A DNA stretch of 64,000 nt from Pontibaca methylaminivorans (GTDB lineage: Bacteria > Pseudomonadota > Alphaproteobacteria > Rhodobacterales > Rhodobacteraceae), in assembly GCF_900156525.1 (NCBI RefSeq), contig NZ_FTPS01000001.1, positions 1,426,001-1,490,000 on the forward strand, in the 5' to 3' direction. The notes beneath the pieces were generated by a model. That model was not told where the DNA came from and did no database searches. It saw only the letters and a program-made list of their open reading frames with translations. Shown here in pieces: positions 8,063-17,273 of the stretch. The position numbers and the translations under genes are program-made. Position 1 is the first letter of the stretch. Every line of letters starts with the position of its first letter.

Positions 8063-9415
8063 ATGGAACATCTGCATAATGCGGTCAGCTGGCTGAACGA
8101 TCTGGTCTGGGGCATTCCCATGATCGTCCTGATCCTGGGAACCGGCTTTTACCTGCAGGTGCGGCTGAAGTTCATGCCGCTCGCCAAGATCATCTACGGC
8201 TTCCGGATGATCTGGCTCAGCCGCAAGCCCGGCGCCGAGGCCGAGGGGCAGATCACCCCTTTCGCGGCGCTGATGACCGCGCTGTCGGGGACCATCGGCA
8301 CCGGGAACATCGCCGGTGTGGCGACCGCGATCACCTTTGGCGGGCCGGGAGCGCTGTTCTGGATGTGGGCCACCGCCTTCGTCGGCATGGCAACCAAATA
8401 TGCCGAGGTCGTGGTCGCTGTGAAATACCGCGAGGTGGACGACCGGGGCGAACATTCGGGCGGGCCGATGTTCGCGATCCGGAACGGACTGGCGCGGCGC
8501 TGGCACTGGCTGGGCTTTGTCTTCGCGCTGTTCGGCGGGCTTGCCGGGTTCGGCATCGGCAACATGGTGCAGGCCAACAGCATTTCGGAGGCGATGGGCA
8601 AGGCCTTTTCCATGCCTCCCTGGGCCACCGGCGTGATCCTGACCCTTCTGGTCGGGCTCGTGGTTCTCGGCGGGATCAAGCGCATCGGCGCGGTCGCCGA
8701 AAAGGTCGTGCCGACAATGGCGATCTTCTACATCCTTTGCGTCCTGGTGATTCTCGTCCTCTTTGCGGATCGGGTGCCGGGCGCCTTCGCGACCATCTTT
8801 TCCGATGCCTTTACCGGCACCGCCGCCGCCGGCGGTTTTCTTGGCTCGACCGTGCTGATGGCGATCCAGCGCGGCGTGGCCCGGGGCATCTTTTCCAACG
8901 AGGCGGGGCTTGGCACCGCGGGCATCGCCCAGGCGGCCGGTTCGACCTCGGACCCGGTGTTTTCCGGCGTGGTCGGGATGATGGGCACCTTCATCGACAC
9001 GATCATCGTCTGCACCATGACCGGGCTTGCGATCATGGTGACCGGGGTCTGGGTCGATGGCGAGACCGGTGCCGCGCTGACCTCGACCGCGTTCGAGACC
9101 GCCCTGCCCGGCTTCGGCAGCTATCTGCTGGCCTTTGCGCTGGCGCTGTTTGCCTTTACCACGATCCTTGGCTGGGCCTATTACAGCGAGAAATGCTGGG
9201 AGTTCCTCTTCGGCACCGTTTCGACAATGCCGTTCCGCGTCGTGTTCACGATCATCGTGTTCTTCGGCGCGACCCAGAGCCTCGATTTCGCCTGGCTGGT
9301 TGCGGATACGCTGAACGCGCTGATGGCGATCCCGAACCTGATCTCGCTGCTGCTGCTCAGCCCGCTGGTCGTGAAGCTTACCAACGAATATTTCGCCAAT
9401 CCCCCGCATCGGTGA
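8063..9415 (+). CDS. alanine/glycine:cation symporter (AGCS family)
   Basis: A 450-residue polytopic inner-membrane transporter. Family signatures are visible: GTGNIAGVATAITFGGPGAL in the N-terminal third, the conserved segment ATKYAEVVVAVKYRE, and RGIFSNEAGLGTAGIAQAA in the middle. AGCS proteins import alanine or glycine with Na+. The ATG at 8063 follows AAAAGG by about 8 bases; an in-frame GTG three codons upstream is less likely. Next to an Mrp Na+/H+ antiporter operon, this is consistent with a cell that maintains and uses a sodium gradient. The substrate cannot be fixed from sequence alone. Confidence 0.93.
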   Translation: MEHLHNAVSWLNDLVWGIPMIVLILGTGFYLQVRLKFMPLAKIIYGFRMIWLSRKPGAEAEGQITPFAALMTALSGTIGTGNIAGVATAITFGGPGALFWMWATAFVGMATKYAEVVVAVKYREVDDRGEHSGGPMFAIRNGLARRWHWLGFVFALFGGLAGFGIGNMVQANSISEAMGKAFSMPPWATGVILTLLVGLVVLGGIKRIGAVAEKVVPTMAIFYILCVLVILVLFADRVPGAFATIFSDAFTGTAAAGGFLGSTVLMAIQRGVARGIFSNEAGLGTAGIAQAAGSTSDPVFSGVVGMMGTFIDTIIVCTMTGLAIMVTGVWVDGETGAALTSTAFETALPGFGSYLLAFALALFAFTTILGWAYYSEKCWEFLFGTVSTMPFRVVFTIIVFFGATQSLDFAWLVADTLNALMAIPNLISLLLLSPLVVKLTNEYFANPPHR

Positions 9416-9612
9416 ACCGGGCGCCATGACTCGGGCGCCTGTCCCGGGCAACCTGTCCCGGGCGGCCCTGTCTCTTGCACCCGCCGTGAAAATTGTGTTC
9501 CATAGTATACATTGCAGTGACGCCGCCCCGGCCGTGCAGGACTCCCATGCGACAGCACGCCGCCAGCCGGACCGGTCGCCACGAGGAGCAGGCCCGAAGC
9601 AGGAGAATCGCG

Positions 9613-10878
9613 ATGCCAGGCACGTCCCGAGCCCGCCCGCTGGATGAGGCGCCAGGTCCCGCCTGGAGCCACCACGACACCGTCTGGATGCTGAGCCTGT
9701 TCGGAACCGCCGTCGGCGCCGGCATCCTGTTCCTGCCGATCAATGCCGGGCTCGGCGGGTTCTGGCCGCTGGTCGCCATGGCGCTGCTGATCGGGCCCAT
9801 GACCTATTATTCGCATCGCGGGCTGTCGCGTTTCGTCTGTTCCGGCAGCAGGCCGGAAACTGACATCACCGAGGTCGTCACCGAACATTTCGGCCCCGCC
9901 GGCGGGCAGATCATCACCATTCTCTATTTCCTGGCGATCTATCCGATCGTGCTGATCTATGGGGTCGGCATCACCAATACGGCCGGCAGCTTTCTGGTCA
10001 ATCAGCTTGGCATGGCCCCGCTGCCGCGATGGCTCCTGTCGGGGGTGCTGATCGCGGGGATGATGCTGGTCATGATCGCCGGCGAAAAGGCGATGCTGGT
10101 GGTGACGCAATGGCTGGTCTATCCGCTGGTGGCGATCCTGATCTTCCTGTCGCTTTACCTGATCCCCGAATGGAACCTCGCGGCGGTGCGCGAGACCACG
10201 CCGGTTTCCGAGGCCCTGCCGGTGATCTGGCTGACGCTGCCGGTGCTGATCTTTTCCTTCAATCATTCGCCGGCGATCTCGCAGTTCTCGGTGGCGCTGC
10301 AGCGCGAATATGGTGCCGCCGCGCCGCAGAAGGCCGGGCAGATCCTGCGCTACACCGCTGTGATGCTGGTCGGATTCGTGATGCTGTTCGTGTTTTCCTG
10401 CGTGCTCGCGCTCTCGCCCGAGCAACTGGCCGAGGCCAAGCAGCAGAACCTGCCGATCCTGTCCTATCTGGCCAATGTCCACGCCAGCCCCTTCATCAGC
10501 TATTTCGGGCCGCTGATCGCCTTCACGGCCATCGTCTCGTCCTTTTTCGGGCATTATCTGGGCACCGCCGAGGGGCTCAAGGGCATCCTGCGCGGCTTTC
10601 TGGTCAGTGACCGCTTTGCCGCCACGCGACGGATGGATTACCTGATCGCGGGCTTCGTGTTCTTCACCACCTGGGGCGTCGCGATCCTGAATCCGTCGAT
10701 CCTCGGCATGATCGAGACGCTGGCCGGCCCGGTGATCGCGGCGATCCTTTATCTGATGCCCATGTATGCGATCCACAAGGTACCGGCGCTCGCCCCCTAT
10801 CGCGGTGCGGTGTCGAATGCCTTTGTGACGGTGGCGGGGATTGTCGTCATCAGCGCGATCTTCTACGCGCTGGTCTAG
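9613..10878 (+). CDS. serine/threonine-type amino-acid permease (HAAAP, SdaC/TdcC-like)
   Basis: A 421-residue protein with about 11 membrane helices, resembling the hydroxy/aromatic amino acid permease family, in particular SdaC/TdcC-type serine/threonine:H+ or Na+ symporters. The N-terminal SLFGTAVGAGILFLPINAGL (about residues 29-48) and the middle IWLTLPVLIFSFNHSPAISQ are diagnostic. The frame is open 40 codons upstream, but the ATG at 9613 has GGAG 8 bases before it and gives the normal length. It is followed 59 bases later by serC, so serine uptake and serine synthesis genes are adjacent; this may reflect common control but is inference. Confidence 0.88.
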   Translation: MPGTSRARPLDEAPGPAWSHHDTVWMLSLFGTAVGAGILFLPINAGLGGFWPLVAMALLIGPMTYYSHRGLSRFVCSGSRPETDITEVVTEHFGPAGGQIITILYFLAIYPIVLIYGVGITNTAGSFLVNQLGMAPLPRWLLSGVLIAGMMLVMIAGEKAMLVVTQWLVYPLVAILIFLSLYLIPEWNLAAVRETTPVSEALPVIWLTLPVLIFSFNHSPAISQFSVALQREYGAAAPQKAGQILRYTAVMLVGFVMLFVFSCVLALSPEQLAEAKQQNLPILSYLANVHASPFISYFGPLIAFTAIVSSFFGHYLGTAEGLKGILRGFLVSDRFAATRRMDYLIAGFVFFTTWGVAILNPSILGMIETLAGPVIAAILYLMPMYAIHKVPALAPYRGAVSNAFVTVAGIVVISAIFYALV

Positions 10879-10883
10879 CGCAA

Positions 10884-10937
10884 CTCGCGCGCGGCCGCGC
10901 CGCAGTCCGCGTTCCCGCAAGGAGCCACCGAACCACC
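10884..10937 (+). ncRNA. candidate serC-type 5' leader RNA
   Basis: The short leader of serC can form two hairpins: a GC-rich one around GCGCGCGGCCGCGC, and a second in which TCC...GGA encloses GCG/CGC (about 10907-10922) and sequesters part of the SD. A serC RNA motif with this layout is known upstream of alphaproteobacterial serC. The assignment rests on position, two-hairpin shape and the unusually long 14-base SD-to-ATG distance, not on a covariance-model match. Confidence 0.35.
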
Positions 10938-12092
10938 ATGCGAGCCACCCTGATCGAGCGCCCGCAAAAGCGCCCCGGAAATCCCCGGTTTTCCTCGGGT
11001 CCCTGCGCCAAGCGGCCGGGGTTTCGGCTCGACGGTCTTCGGGGCGCGCCGCTCGGGCGCAGCCATCGCTCCGACATCGGGCGCGAGAAGTTGCGCACCG
11101 CACTTGATCAGAGCCGTGAAATTCTTGGCATTCCCGACAGCCACCGCATCGCCATCCTGCCCGGATCCGACACCGGCGCGTTCGAGGCGGCCATGTGGAA
11201 CCTGCTCGGTCCGCGTCCGCTCGAGGTGCTGGTCTGGGACGAATTCGGCGCGCGCTGGGCCGAGGATGCGGCGCAGCAGCTTGGCCTTGAACCCGAAATC
11301 CGGCGCGTTCCCTATGGTGACATCGTCGATCTCGCCGCCGTGAACTGGGATCGCGACGTCTGCTTCACCTGGAACGGGACTGCCTCGGGGGTGCGGATAC
11401 CGGAAAGTGCGGAAATCCCGGCCGGGCGCGGGGGGCTTGTGCTTTGCGATGCGACGAGCGCGGCCTTCGCCATGGACCTGCCGTGGGAGCGGCTCGATGC
11501 GGTGACGTTCTCCTGGCAGAAGGTGCTGGGTGGCGAAGCGGCGCACGGGATGCTGGTTCTTTCGCCCCGCGCGGTTGCGCGGCTGGAAAGCCACCGCCCG
11601 CGCTGGCCGGTGCCGCGGCTGTTCCGCCTTACCCGCGACGGGCACCTGATCGACGGCATCTTTCGCGACGAGACCATCAACACGCCCTCCATGCTTTGTG
11701 TCGAGGATTACCTGCAGGCGCTGTGCTGGGCGCGCGAGATCGGCGGCCTGCCGGCGCTGGTCGCCCGGGCGGAGGGGAACGCCCGCACGGTCTGGGAATT
11801 CTGCGAAAGCCGCGACTGGATCGAGAACCTTGCCCGCGATTCCGCGACGCGTTCGACCACCAGCGTCTGCCTGCGCCTTGTCGATGCCCGGATCCGCGAT
11901 TCGCGCGCTTTCGTGCAGAATCTGACCGCCCGGCTCGAATCCGAAGGAGTGGCCTTTGATATCGGCGCCTATCGCCATGCCCCGCCGGGGTTGCGCATCT
12001 GGTGCGGGGCGACGGTGGAAAAAGCCGATGTCGAGGCGCTTCTGCCCTGGATCGAATGGGCCTATGAAAGCGAAATCGCCGCGCTCAGGTGA
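10938..12092 (+). CDS. serC: phosphoserine aminotransferase
   Basis: A 384-residue PLP enzyme of the SerC subfamily found in alphaproteobacteria and archaea. It converts 3-phosphohydroxypyruvate plus glutamate to phosphoserine, the second step of serine synthesis. It also acts on the related pyridoxine-pathway intermediate in some bacteria. The N-terminal FSSGPCAKRPG, the glycine-rich LPGSDTGAFEAAMW, the PLP-contacting Asp (LVLCDATSA, D171) and the Schiff-base Lys195 in FSWQKVLGGE are all present. serA is not next to it, unlike in many relatives. Its 3' end overlaps the convergent ubiB by 8 bases. Confidence 0.93.
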   Translation: MRATLIERPQKRPGNPRFSSGPCAKRPGFRLDGLRGAPLGRSHRSDIGREKLRTALDQSREILGIPDSHRIAILPGSDTGAFEAAMWNLLGPRPLEVLVWDEFGARWAEDAAQQLGLEPEIRRVPYGDIVDLAAVNWDRDVCFTWNGTASGVRIPESAEIPAGRGGLVLCDATSAAFAMDLPWERLDAVTFSWQKVLGGEAAHGMLVLSPRAVARLESHRPRWPVPRLFRLTRDGHLIDGIFRDETINTPSMLCVEDYLQALCWAREIGGLPALVARAEGNARTVWEFCESRDWIENLARDSATRSTTSVCLRLVDARIRDSRAFVQNLTARLESEGVAFDIGAYRHAPPGLRIWCGATVEKADVEALLPWIEWAYESEIAALR

Positions 12093-13623
12093 CCTGGGCG
12101 ATCCCGAACCCCGCGGCCGCCCCGATCAGCAGCGCAAGCATTGTCGCCAGAACCAGCAGCGGCCAGCGCCGCCGTCGCCGCACCGGCGGGGGAGGCGGGC
12201 CGGCCTCGCGCATCAGCGCCGCCTCGACCATCCCCGGCAGGCGCGGACCGAATCGCGCCATGACGCGGGCGGTGCGGGCAAGATCGTTCATCAGCGCACG
12301 CGGGCCGATGGATTTCTTGATGTAATCCTCGACGACGGGGCGCGCCACATGCCAGATGTTCATGTTCGGATTGAGCGAGCGCGCCACGCCCTCGACCACC
12401 ACCATGGTGCGCTGCAGCAGGATAAGTTCGGTTCGGGTCTGCATGCCGAACCGTTCCGTTACCTCGAACAGATAGGCCAGCAGCCGCCCCATCGAGATGC
12501 GCGAGGCATCGCGCCCGAAGATCGGCTCTCCCACCGCGCGGAGCGCCCGGGCGAATTCATCCACGTCGCGGTCCGGCGGCACGTAACCGGCGGCGAAATG
12601 CACTTCGGCGACCCGGTGATAGTCGCGGCGGATGAAACCATACAGGATCTCGGCATAGACCCGGCGGGTATATTCGTCGATATGCCCCATGATGCCGAAG
12701 TCATAGGCGATGATGTCCCCGTTCGGCGCGACCTTGAGATTGCCCTGATGCATGTCCGCGTGAAAATAGCCGTCGCGCAGCGCATGTTGCAAAAACAGCC
12801 GCAGCACGCGTTCCGACAGGGCCACGCGGTCATGGCCGGCGGCGTCGATCGCGGCATTGTCGCCAAGCGGCACGCCCTCGGCCCAGCCGAGCGTCATCAC
12901 CCGGCGCGACGACAGGCTCCAGACGATCTCGGGCACGGCGAACCCCGGGTCATCCGCCGTATTCGCGGCAAATTCCGAGGCAGCCGCGCTTTCCAGCCGC
13001 AGGTCGAGTTCGCCCTGCACCACCCCGTCAAAATGGGCGATCACGTCCATCGGCCGCAGCCGCCGCGCGCCGGGCGCAAGCCGTTCGATCATCTGCGCCG
13101 CAAGGTAAAACGCATCAATATCCTTGCGGAACGCCCTTTCGATCCCCGGGCGCAGCACCTTGACCGCGACCTCCTGCCCGGTGGCGGCAAGGCGCGCATG
13201 GTGAACCTGGGCGATCGAGGCGGCCGCGATCGGTTCGCTGAACTCGGAAAACATCGTCGCGAGCGGCTGGCCAAGCTCTTTCTCGACCTCGGCCCGGGCA
13301 ATCTCAAGCGGGAAGGGCGGCAACTGGTCCTGCAGCACCCGCAGCTGCGTGGCCAGGCTGTCGCCGACCACATCGGGCCGGGTGGAAAGAACCTGCCCGA
13401 ACTTGATATAGGCCGGGCCCAGCGCCGTGATCGCGCGGGTCGCCGGCGGCATGGCGGGGTCGCCCCTGTAGCCAAGCCACCTGAAGGGCTTGCCCAGCGC
13501 ATGGGCGACGAAGCGCAGCGGTTTCGGCGCATCGAAAGCGTCGAGCACCACGTTCATCGCACCGCTGCGCTCAAGCGTCGCGCCGGTGCGGATCAGGCGC
13601 CAGATGTTGTGAGGCCCGCGCAT
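12085..13623 (-). CDS. ubiB: ubiquinone biosynthesis kinase-like protein UbiB
   Basis: A 512-residue ABC1/ADCK/UbiB-family atypical kinase required for ubiquinone synthesis, probably through ATPase activity that helps handle membrane-bound intermediates. Visible motifs: the KxGQ signature in YIKFGQVLSTRPD (near residue 70), ASIAQVHHARL with the alanine-rich nucleotide loop, VAVKVLRPG with the catalytic Lys, HADMHQGNL, and AYDFGIMG with the metal-binding Asp. The last 25 residues form a membrane helix. It lies one base after ubiE on the same strand, an obvious operon. Confidence 0.95.
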   Translation of the reverse strand: MRGPHNIWRLIRTGATLERSGAMNVVLDAFDAPKPLRFVAHALGKPFRWLGYRGDPAMPPATRAITALGPAYIKFGQVLSTRPDVVGDSLATQLRVLQDQLPPFPLEIARAEVEKELGQPLATMFSEFSEPIAAASIAQVHHARLAATGQEVAVKVLRPGIERAFRKDIDAFYLAAQMIERLAPGARRLRPMDVIAHFDGVVQGELDLRLESAAASEFAANTADDPGFAVPEIVWSLSSRRVMTLGWAEGVPLGDNAAIDAAGHDRVALSERVLRLFLQHALRDGYFHADMHQGNLKVAPNGDIIAYDFGIMGHIDEYTRRVYAEILYGFIRRDYHRVAEVHFAAGYVPPDRDVDEFARALRAVGEPIFGRDASRISMGRLLAYLFEVTERFGMQTRTELILLQRTMVVVEGVARSLNPNMNIWHVARPVVEDYIKKSIGPRALMNDLARTARVMARFGPRLPGMVEAALMREAGPPPPPVRRRRRWPLLVLATMLALLIGAAAGFGIAQVT

Positions 13624-13624
13624 C

Positions 13625-14377
13625 TCAGATCTTCCAGCCGGAATGCAGCGCCGCTATGCCGAGACTGAGATTGCGATAGGATGCGTTTTCGAATCCGGCG
13701 CTTCGGATCATGGCCAGGAACGTCTCCTGATCCGGGAAGCGGCGGATCGATTCGACCAGATACTGGTAGCTGTCGCGGTCCTGGGCGATCACCTGCCCCA
13801 TGCGCGGAATCACGTTGAAGCTGTAGAGATCGTAAAGCCGTTGCAGCGCCCGGTTCGGGATCTGCGAGAATTCGAGCACCATGAGCCGCCCGCCCGGGCG
13901 CAGCACGCGGAACGCCTCGGCCAGCGCATCCTCGGGGCGGGTCACGTTGCGGATGCCGAAGCTGATCGTGTAGACATCGAAACTGTTGTCGGCAAAGGGC
14001 AGCGCCATGGCATCGCCCGTCAGCCAGTCGAGGCTGTCGGCCATCTGCGCCGCCTCGGCGCGCTTGCGTCCCTCGACCAGCATCGATTCGGTCAGGTCGA
14101 CCACCGTCACATGGCCCGATCCGGCGCGTTTCAGGAAGCGGAAGGCGATGTCGCCGGTGCCGCCCGCCACGTCCAGCAGGCGCTGCCCCGGCCGCGGCGC
14201 GAGCCAGTCCATCATCGCGTCCTTCCACAGGCGGTGGATGCCGCCGCTCATGACGTCGTTCATCACGTCATAGCGCGACGCGACCGAGGTGAAGACGCCG
14301 CGCACGCGCCCGGCCTTTTCGCTTTCTGGAACGGTCTGATAGCCGAAATGCGTGGCCTTGTCGTCGTGTTCGGGCAT
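13625..14377 (-). CDS. ubiE: demethylmenaquinone/2-methoxy-6-polyprenyl-1,4-benzoquinol methyltransferase
   Basis: A 250-residue class I SAM methyltransferase that C-methylates the quinone ring in ubiquinone (and menaquinone) synthesis. The UbiE signatures are clear: [20 protein letters not shown] near residues 38-57, [16 protein letters not shown] (SAM motif I), and [20 protein letters not shown]. The frame is open far upstream, but the ATG at 14377 gives the family-typical N-terminus [16 protein letters not shown]. It is divergent from mutM with about 88 bases between the starts, and is followed one base later by ubiB. Confidence 0.96.
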   Translation of the reverse strand: MPEHDDKATHFGYQTVPESEKAGRVRGVFTSVASRYDVMNDVMSGGIHRLWKDAMMDWLAPRPGQRLLDVAGGTGDIAFRFLKRAGSGHVTVVDLTESMLVEGRKRAEAAQMADSLDWLTGDAMALPFADNSFDVYTISFGIRNVTRPEDALAEAFRVLRPGGRLMVLEFSQIPNRALQRLYDLYSFNVIPRMGQVIAQDRDSYQYLVESIRRFPDQETFLAMIRSAGFENASYRNLSLGIAALHSGWKI

Positions 14378-14465
14378 CCGGGGATCCTGTCGCCTGGCGG
14401 TGTCGTCCCTGTTATAGAGTGCCTGCGGCTGCGCACAATGCGCCCCCTTCGCCACAGGAGCCCCC

Positions 14466-15317
14466 ATGCCCGAACTGCCCGAGGTCGAAACCGTTCGCCG
14501 CGGCCTTGCGCCTGCCATGGTCGGACAGGTGATCGAAAGCGCCGAGATCCGCCGCCCCGACCTGCGCTGGCCGTTCCCGCCCCGCATGGCCGAACGCCTT
14601 GCCGGGCAGCGGGTGGACAACCTGCGGCGGCGGTCGAAATACCTGCTTGCGGATCTTTCGGGCGGGGAAACGCTGCTTGTCCATCTGGGAATGAGCGGGC
14701 GGATGACGGTTGCGGGGCTTGCGCCCGGCACCTTCCACCACGGGCAGGGCGGCGCGCCGAAACACGATCATGTCGTGTTCCATATGGAAAGCGGTGCGCG
14801 CATCACCTTCAACGACCCGCGCCGTTTCGGCATGATGGATCTGGTCGCGCGTGAAGAACTTGAGGCGCATCGCCTGCTCGCCGGGCTCGGGCCGGAGCCG
14901 CTCGGCAACGGGTTTCACGCGGATTACCTTGCCGCCGCGCTGCGGGGGCGGCGCAGCTCCATCAAGGCGATGCTGCTCGATCAGCGCATCGTTGCGGGGC
15001 TTGGCAACATATATGTCTGCGAGGCGCTGTTCCGGGCCGGCATCTCGCCCGTGCGGCAGGCGGGGCGGATTTCAGCGCTGCGCATCGGGGCGCTTGTCCC
15101 GGCGATCCGCGAGGTGCTGGAACAGGCGATCGCGGCCGGCGGGTCGAGCCTGCGCGACTTTCGCCAGGCCGACGGGGCGCTTGGTTACTTCCAGCACAGT
15201 TTCGACGTCTACGGCCGCGAGGGACAGCCCTGCCCGCACCCGGATTGCGGCGCTGCCATCCGGCGGCAGGTGCAGGGCGGGCGATCAACCTTCTACTGCC
15301 CGGCCTGCCAGCGTTGA
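14466..15317 (+). CDS. mutM: formamidopyrimidine-DNA glycosylase (Fpg/MutM)
   Basis: A 283-residue base-excision repair enzyme that removes 8-oxoguanine and formamidopyrimidines and nicks the abasic site. The N-terminal [14 protein letters not shown] carries the catalytic Pro2 and Glu3. The H2TH region includes [20 protein letters not shown], and the C-terminal zinc finger has all four cysteines (CPHPDCG ... FYCPACQ). The length is as expected. It is divergent from ubiE, the usual Rhodobacterales arrangement. Confidence 0.97.
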   Translation: MPELPEVETVRRGLAPAMVGQVIESAEIRRPDLRWPFPPRMAERLAGQRVDNLRRRSKYLLADLSGGETLLVHLGMSGRMTVAGLAPGTFHHGQGGAPKHDHVVFHMESGARITFNDPRRFGMMDLVAREELEAHRLLAGLGPEPLGNGFHADYLAAALRGRRSSIKAMLLDQRIVAGLGNIYVCEALFRAGISPVRQAGRISALRIGALVPAIREVLEQAIAAGGSSLRDFRQADGALGYFQHSFDVYGREGQPCPHPDCGAAIRRQVQGGRSTFYCPACQR

Positions 15318-15418
15318 CGCCTGCCGCGCCGCCGGTCCCGGGCGCGCGAGAGAGCTTGAAGATGAGGGCCCGCGTGCTAAGGACTCTCGGCTGAGGCAAC
15401 AACCGAAGGGCCCGTTTG

Positions 15419-16195
15419 ATGGCATTCGAGACGATCACCGTTGAAATCGAGGATCACGTGGCGCTGATCCGGCTCGACCGGCCGGAGGCGCTGAATGCTC
15501 TCAACCGGGAGCTTGCCGGCGAGCTGTGTCAGGCGCTGCGCGAGGCCGACGCCAACGACAAGGTGCGCTGCATTGTCCTGTCGGGATCGGAAAAGGCCTT
15601 TGCCGCCGGGGCGGATGTCAAGGAAATGGCCCGGCTGCGCTATGTCGAGGTTTTCGGAGACAACCTCTTCGCCGGCCTGAACGACCAGTTCGCCGCCACG
15701 CGCAAGCCGATCGTCGCCGCCGTTGCCGGTTATGTCCTTGGCGGGGGCTGCGAACTGGCCATGGCCTGCGATTTCATCATCGCCGCCGATACCGCGAAGT
15801 TCGGCCTGCCCGAGATCAACCTCGGCATCATTGCCGGAATCGGCGGCACGCAGCGGCTTGTCCGCGCGGTCGGCAAGGCCAAGGCCATGGACATGAACCT
15901 GACTGGTCGGTTCATGAACGCCGACGAGGCCGAGCGCGCCGGGCTGGTGAGCCGCGTCGTCCCGGCCAAGAAGCTGATGGAAGAGGCTATGGGCGCGGCC
16001 CAGAAGATCGCCGAGAAATCCCAGATCAGCGTCATGGCCGCGAAGGAGGCGGTGAACCGCAGCTTCGAGACCACGCTGGCCGAGGGCATCCTGTTCGAGC
16101 GCCGCCTGTTCCATTCGATGTTCGCCACCGAGGACCAGAAAGAAGGAATGGCCGCGTTCCTGGAAAAGCGGCAGGCGCAGTTCCGCGACAAATAG
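15419..16195 (+). CDS. enoyl-CoA hydratase
   Basis: A 258-residue crotonase-fold enzyme. The two oxyanion-hole segments (GSEKAFAAGADVKEMA at about 59-74; GYVLGGGCELAMACD at about 102-116) are present. Both catalytic glutamates are at the expected places (CELAMACD and the E of GLPEINLGI), which supports true hydratase activity in fatty-acid or amino-acid beta-oxidation. The ATG at 15419 follows AAGGG by 8 bases; the TTG just before it is unlikely to be used. It lies upstream of rpsT, as in other Rhodobacterales. Confidence 0.94.
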   Translation: MAFETITVEIEDHVALIRLDRPEALNALNRELAGELCQALREADANDKVRCIVLSGSEKAFAAGADVKEMARLRYVEVFGDNLFAGLNDQFAATRKPIVAAVAGYVLGGGCELAMACDFIIAADTAKFGLPEINLGIIAGIGGTQRLVRAVGKAKAMDMNLTGRFMNADEAERAGLVSRVVPAKKLMEEAMGAAQKIAEKSQISVMAAKEAVNRSFETTLAEGILFERRLFHSMFATEDQKEGMAAFLEKRQAQFRDK

Positions 16196-16435
16196 TCCGC
16201 CCGGCAGGGCTATCCGTGCCGGATCTGGTGCCGGATTCGCGCCGGGACAGGCCGGTCTGCGACGTTTCGCCCCGGATTCGGTTGCAACCTTCGGGAAATA
16301 CGGGTATGCGCCGCGCCAGACATGCGCGCGCGGCCCGCTTTGGCCTGAAACGAAATCGCCGTATCCGGTTGGCACGGATCCGCGTTGCGCCTGAAACCGT
16401 ATATATTGCAACGCTCCGCAGAAAGGTCAGCCCTT

Positions 16436-16699
16436 ATGGCAAATACGCTTCAGTCCCGCAAACGGGTCCGCCAGATCGAATCCCGCACCGCCGTCAACAA
16501 GGCGCGTCGTTCGCGCATCCGCACCTTTATCCGCAAGGTCGAAGAGGCAATCGCCTCGGGCGACAAGGATGCGGCCAGCGCGGCCCTGCGCGCGGCCCAG
16601 CCGGAACTGATGCGCGGCGTGACCCGGGGCGTCTTTCACCGCAACACCGCGGCCCGCAAGATTTCGCGGCTTTCGGCCCGCATCAAGGCAATGGGTTGA
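16436..16699 (+). CDS. rpsT: 30S ribosomal protein S20
   Basis: An 87-residue, highly basic primary 16S rRNA-binding protein with the diagnostic N-terminus [13 protein letters not shown] and [20 protein letters not shown]. The ATG at 16436 follows GAAAGG; an upstream in-frame extension of 17 codons is not family-like. AT-rich TATATATT at about 16400-16407 could be the -10 region of its promoter, but no matching -35 at 17 bases is visible. An intrinsic terminator follows at 16753-16783. Confidence 0.97.
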   Translation: MANTLQSRKRVRQIESRTAVNKARRSRIRTFIRKVEEAIASGDKDAASAALRAAQPELMRGVTRGVFHRNTAARKISRLSARIKAMG

Positions 16700-16752
16700 T
16701 CCGGGGCTGTCCGCGCCCCTGATCACAACCATGACGGGACAACCGTGACAGG

Positions 16753-16783
16753 CGCCGCCCCCTTGGGGCGGCGTTCCTGTTTT
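16753..16783 (+). terminator. intrinsic terminator after rpsT
   Basis: A perfect nine-base-pair GC stem (CGCCGCCCC/GGGGCGGCG) with a CTT loop spans 16753-16773 and is followed by a T-rich tail TTCCTGTTTT. It separates rpsT from the dnaA upstream region and is the clearest intrinsic terminator in the window. Confidence 0.8.
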
Positions 16784-17273
16784 CATGATCGGAAACATGC
16801 CGATTTTCGGGTTGTCTGGATTCGTTCCGCGCAAAGCGCGAGTCAATGGGATAGTTTCATTGCCGCGTGATGGAAGAAGTTGCTAGGACATGGGGCAGCG
16901 ATTCACTCGCCTGGGGGACAGGCTGCCAGCCGGCCATTTCCGATCCGTTCGGGCATGGCCACCAGCAAGGCCACGATAACCGGTGCTGCGCCGGGGATGT
17001 GGCACGCCGTTCACGGCCGTTCGGCCAGTGAGTGGCCTGTCGTGAAAGATGATAGCGTCCGGCCATTGGACGCAACGAGTATGTGTTGTCATGCAACGCA
17101 GGGTTGATGTGCTGGCCGGATGTTTTGCCCGTTTCGTGCGGGCACCGCAAATCCTTTACGGGTCTGCGATCCCTATCCCCGTGCCGTGAGTCCGAAAACC
17201 GGGAGCGATTCCCGGGCGAACAAGGATCAAGATTTGCCGGAGAGCCGGCGACTGGCTTGTCTAGGGGCACTGC
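16784..17273. other. dnaA upstream region; possible but unproven origin region
   Basis: About 490 bases without a protein-like reading frame between the rpsT terminator and dnaA. The rpsT-dnaA-dnaN-recF-gyrB order makes it a natural place for regulatory DNA or an origin. However, no exact DnaA box (TTATCCACA) was seen on either strand, nor an AT-rich unwinding stretch, so I do not call it oriC. The SD for dnaA (AGGGG) is at its right end. Confidence 0.4.

Noticed and set aside
9181-11103. A long minus-strand open frame opposite the amino-acid permease
   Set aside because: No SD, no signature and a shadow-like composition; the plus-strand permease has clear helices and an SD.
16385-16407. A full rpsT promoter made of TTGCGC and TATATT
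   Set aside because: The spacer is only 11 bases, too short for sigma70; only the AT-rich -10-like stretch is noted.
16700-17273. Calling oriC in the rpsT-dnaA gap
   Set aside because: No exact DnaA boxes or AT-rich unwinding stretch were seen by eye, and in many alphaproteobacteria the origin is not next to dnaA.
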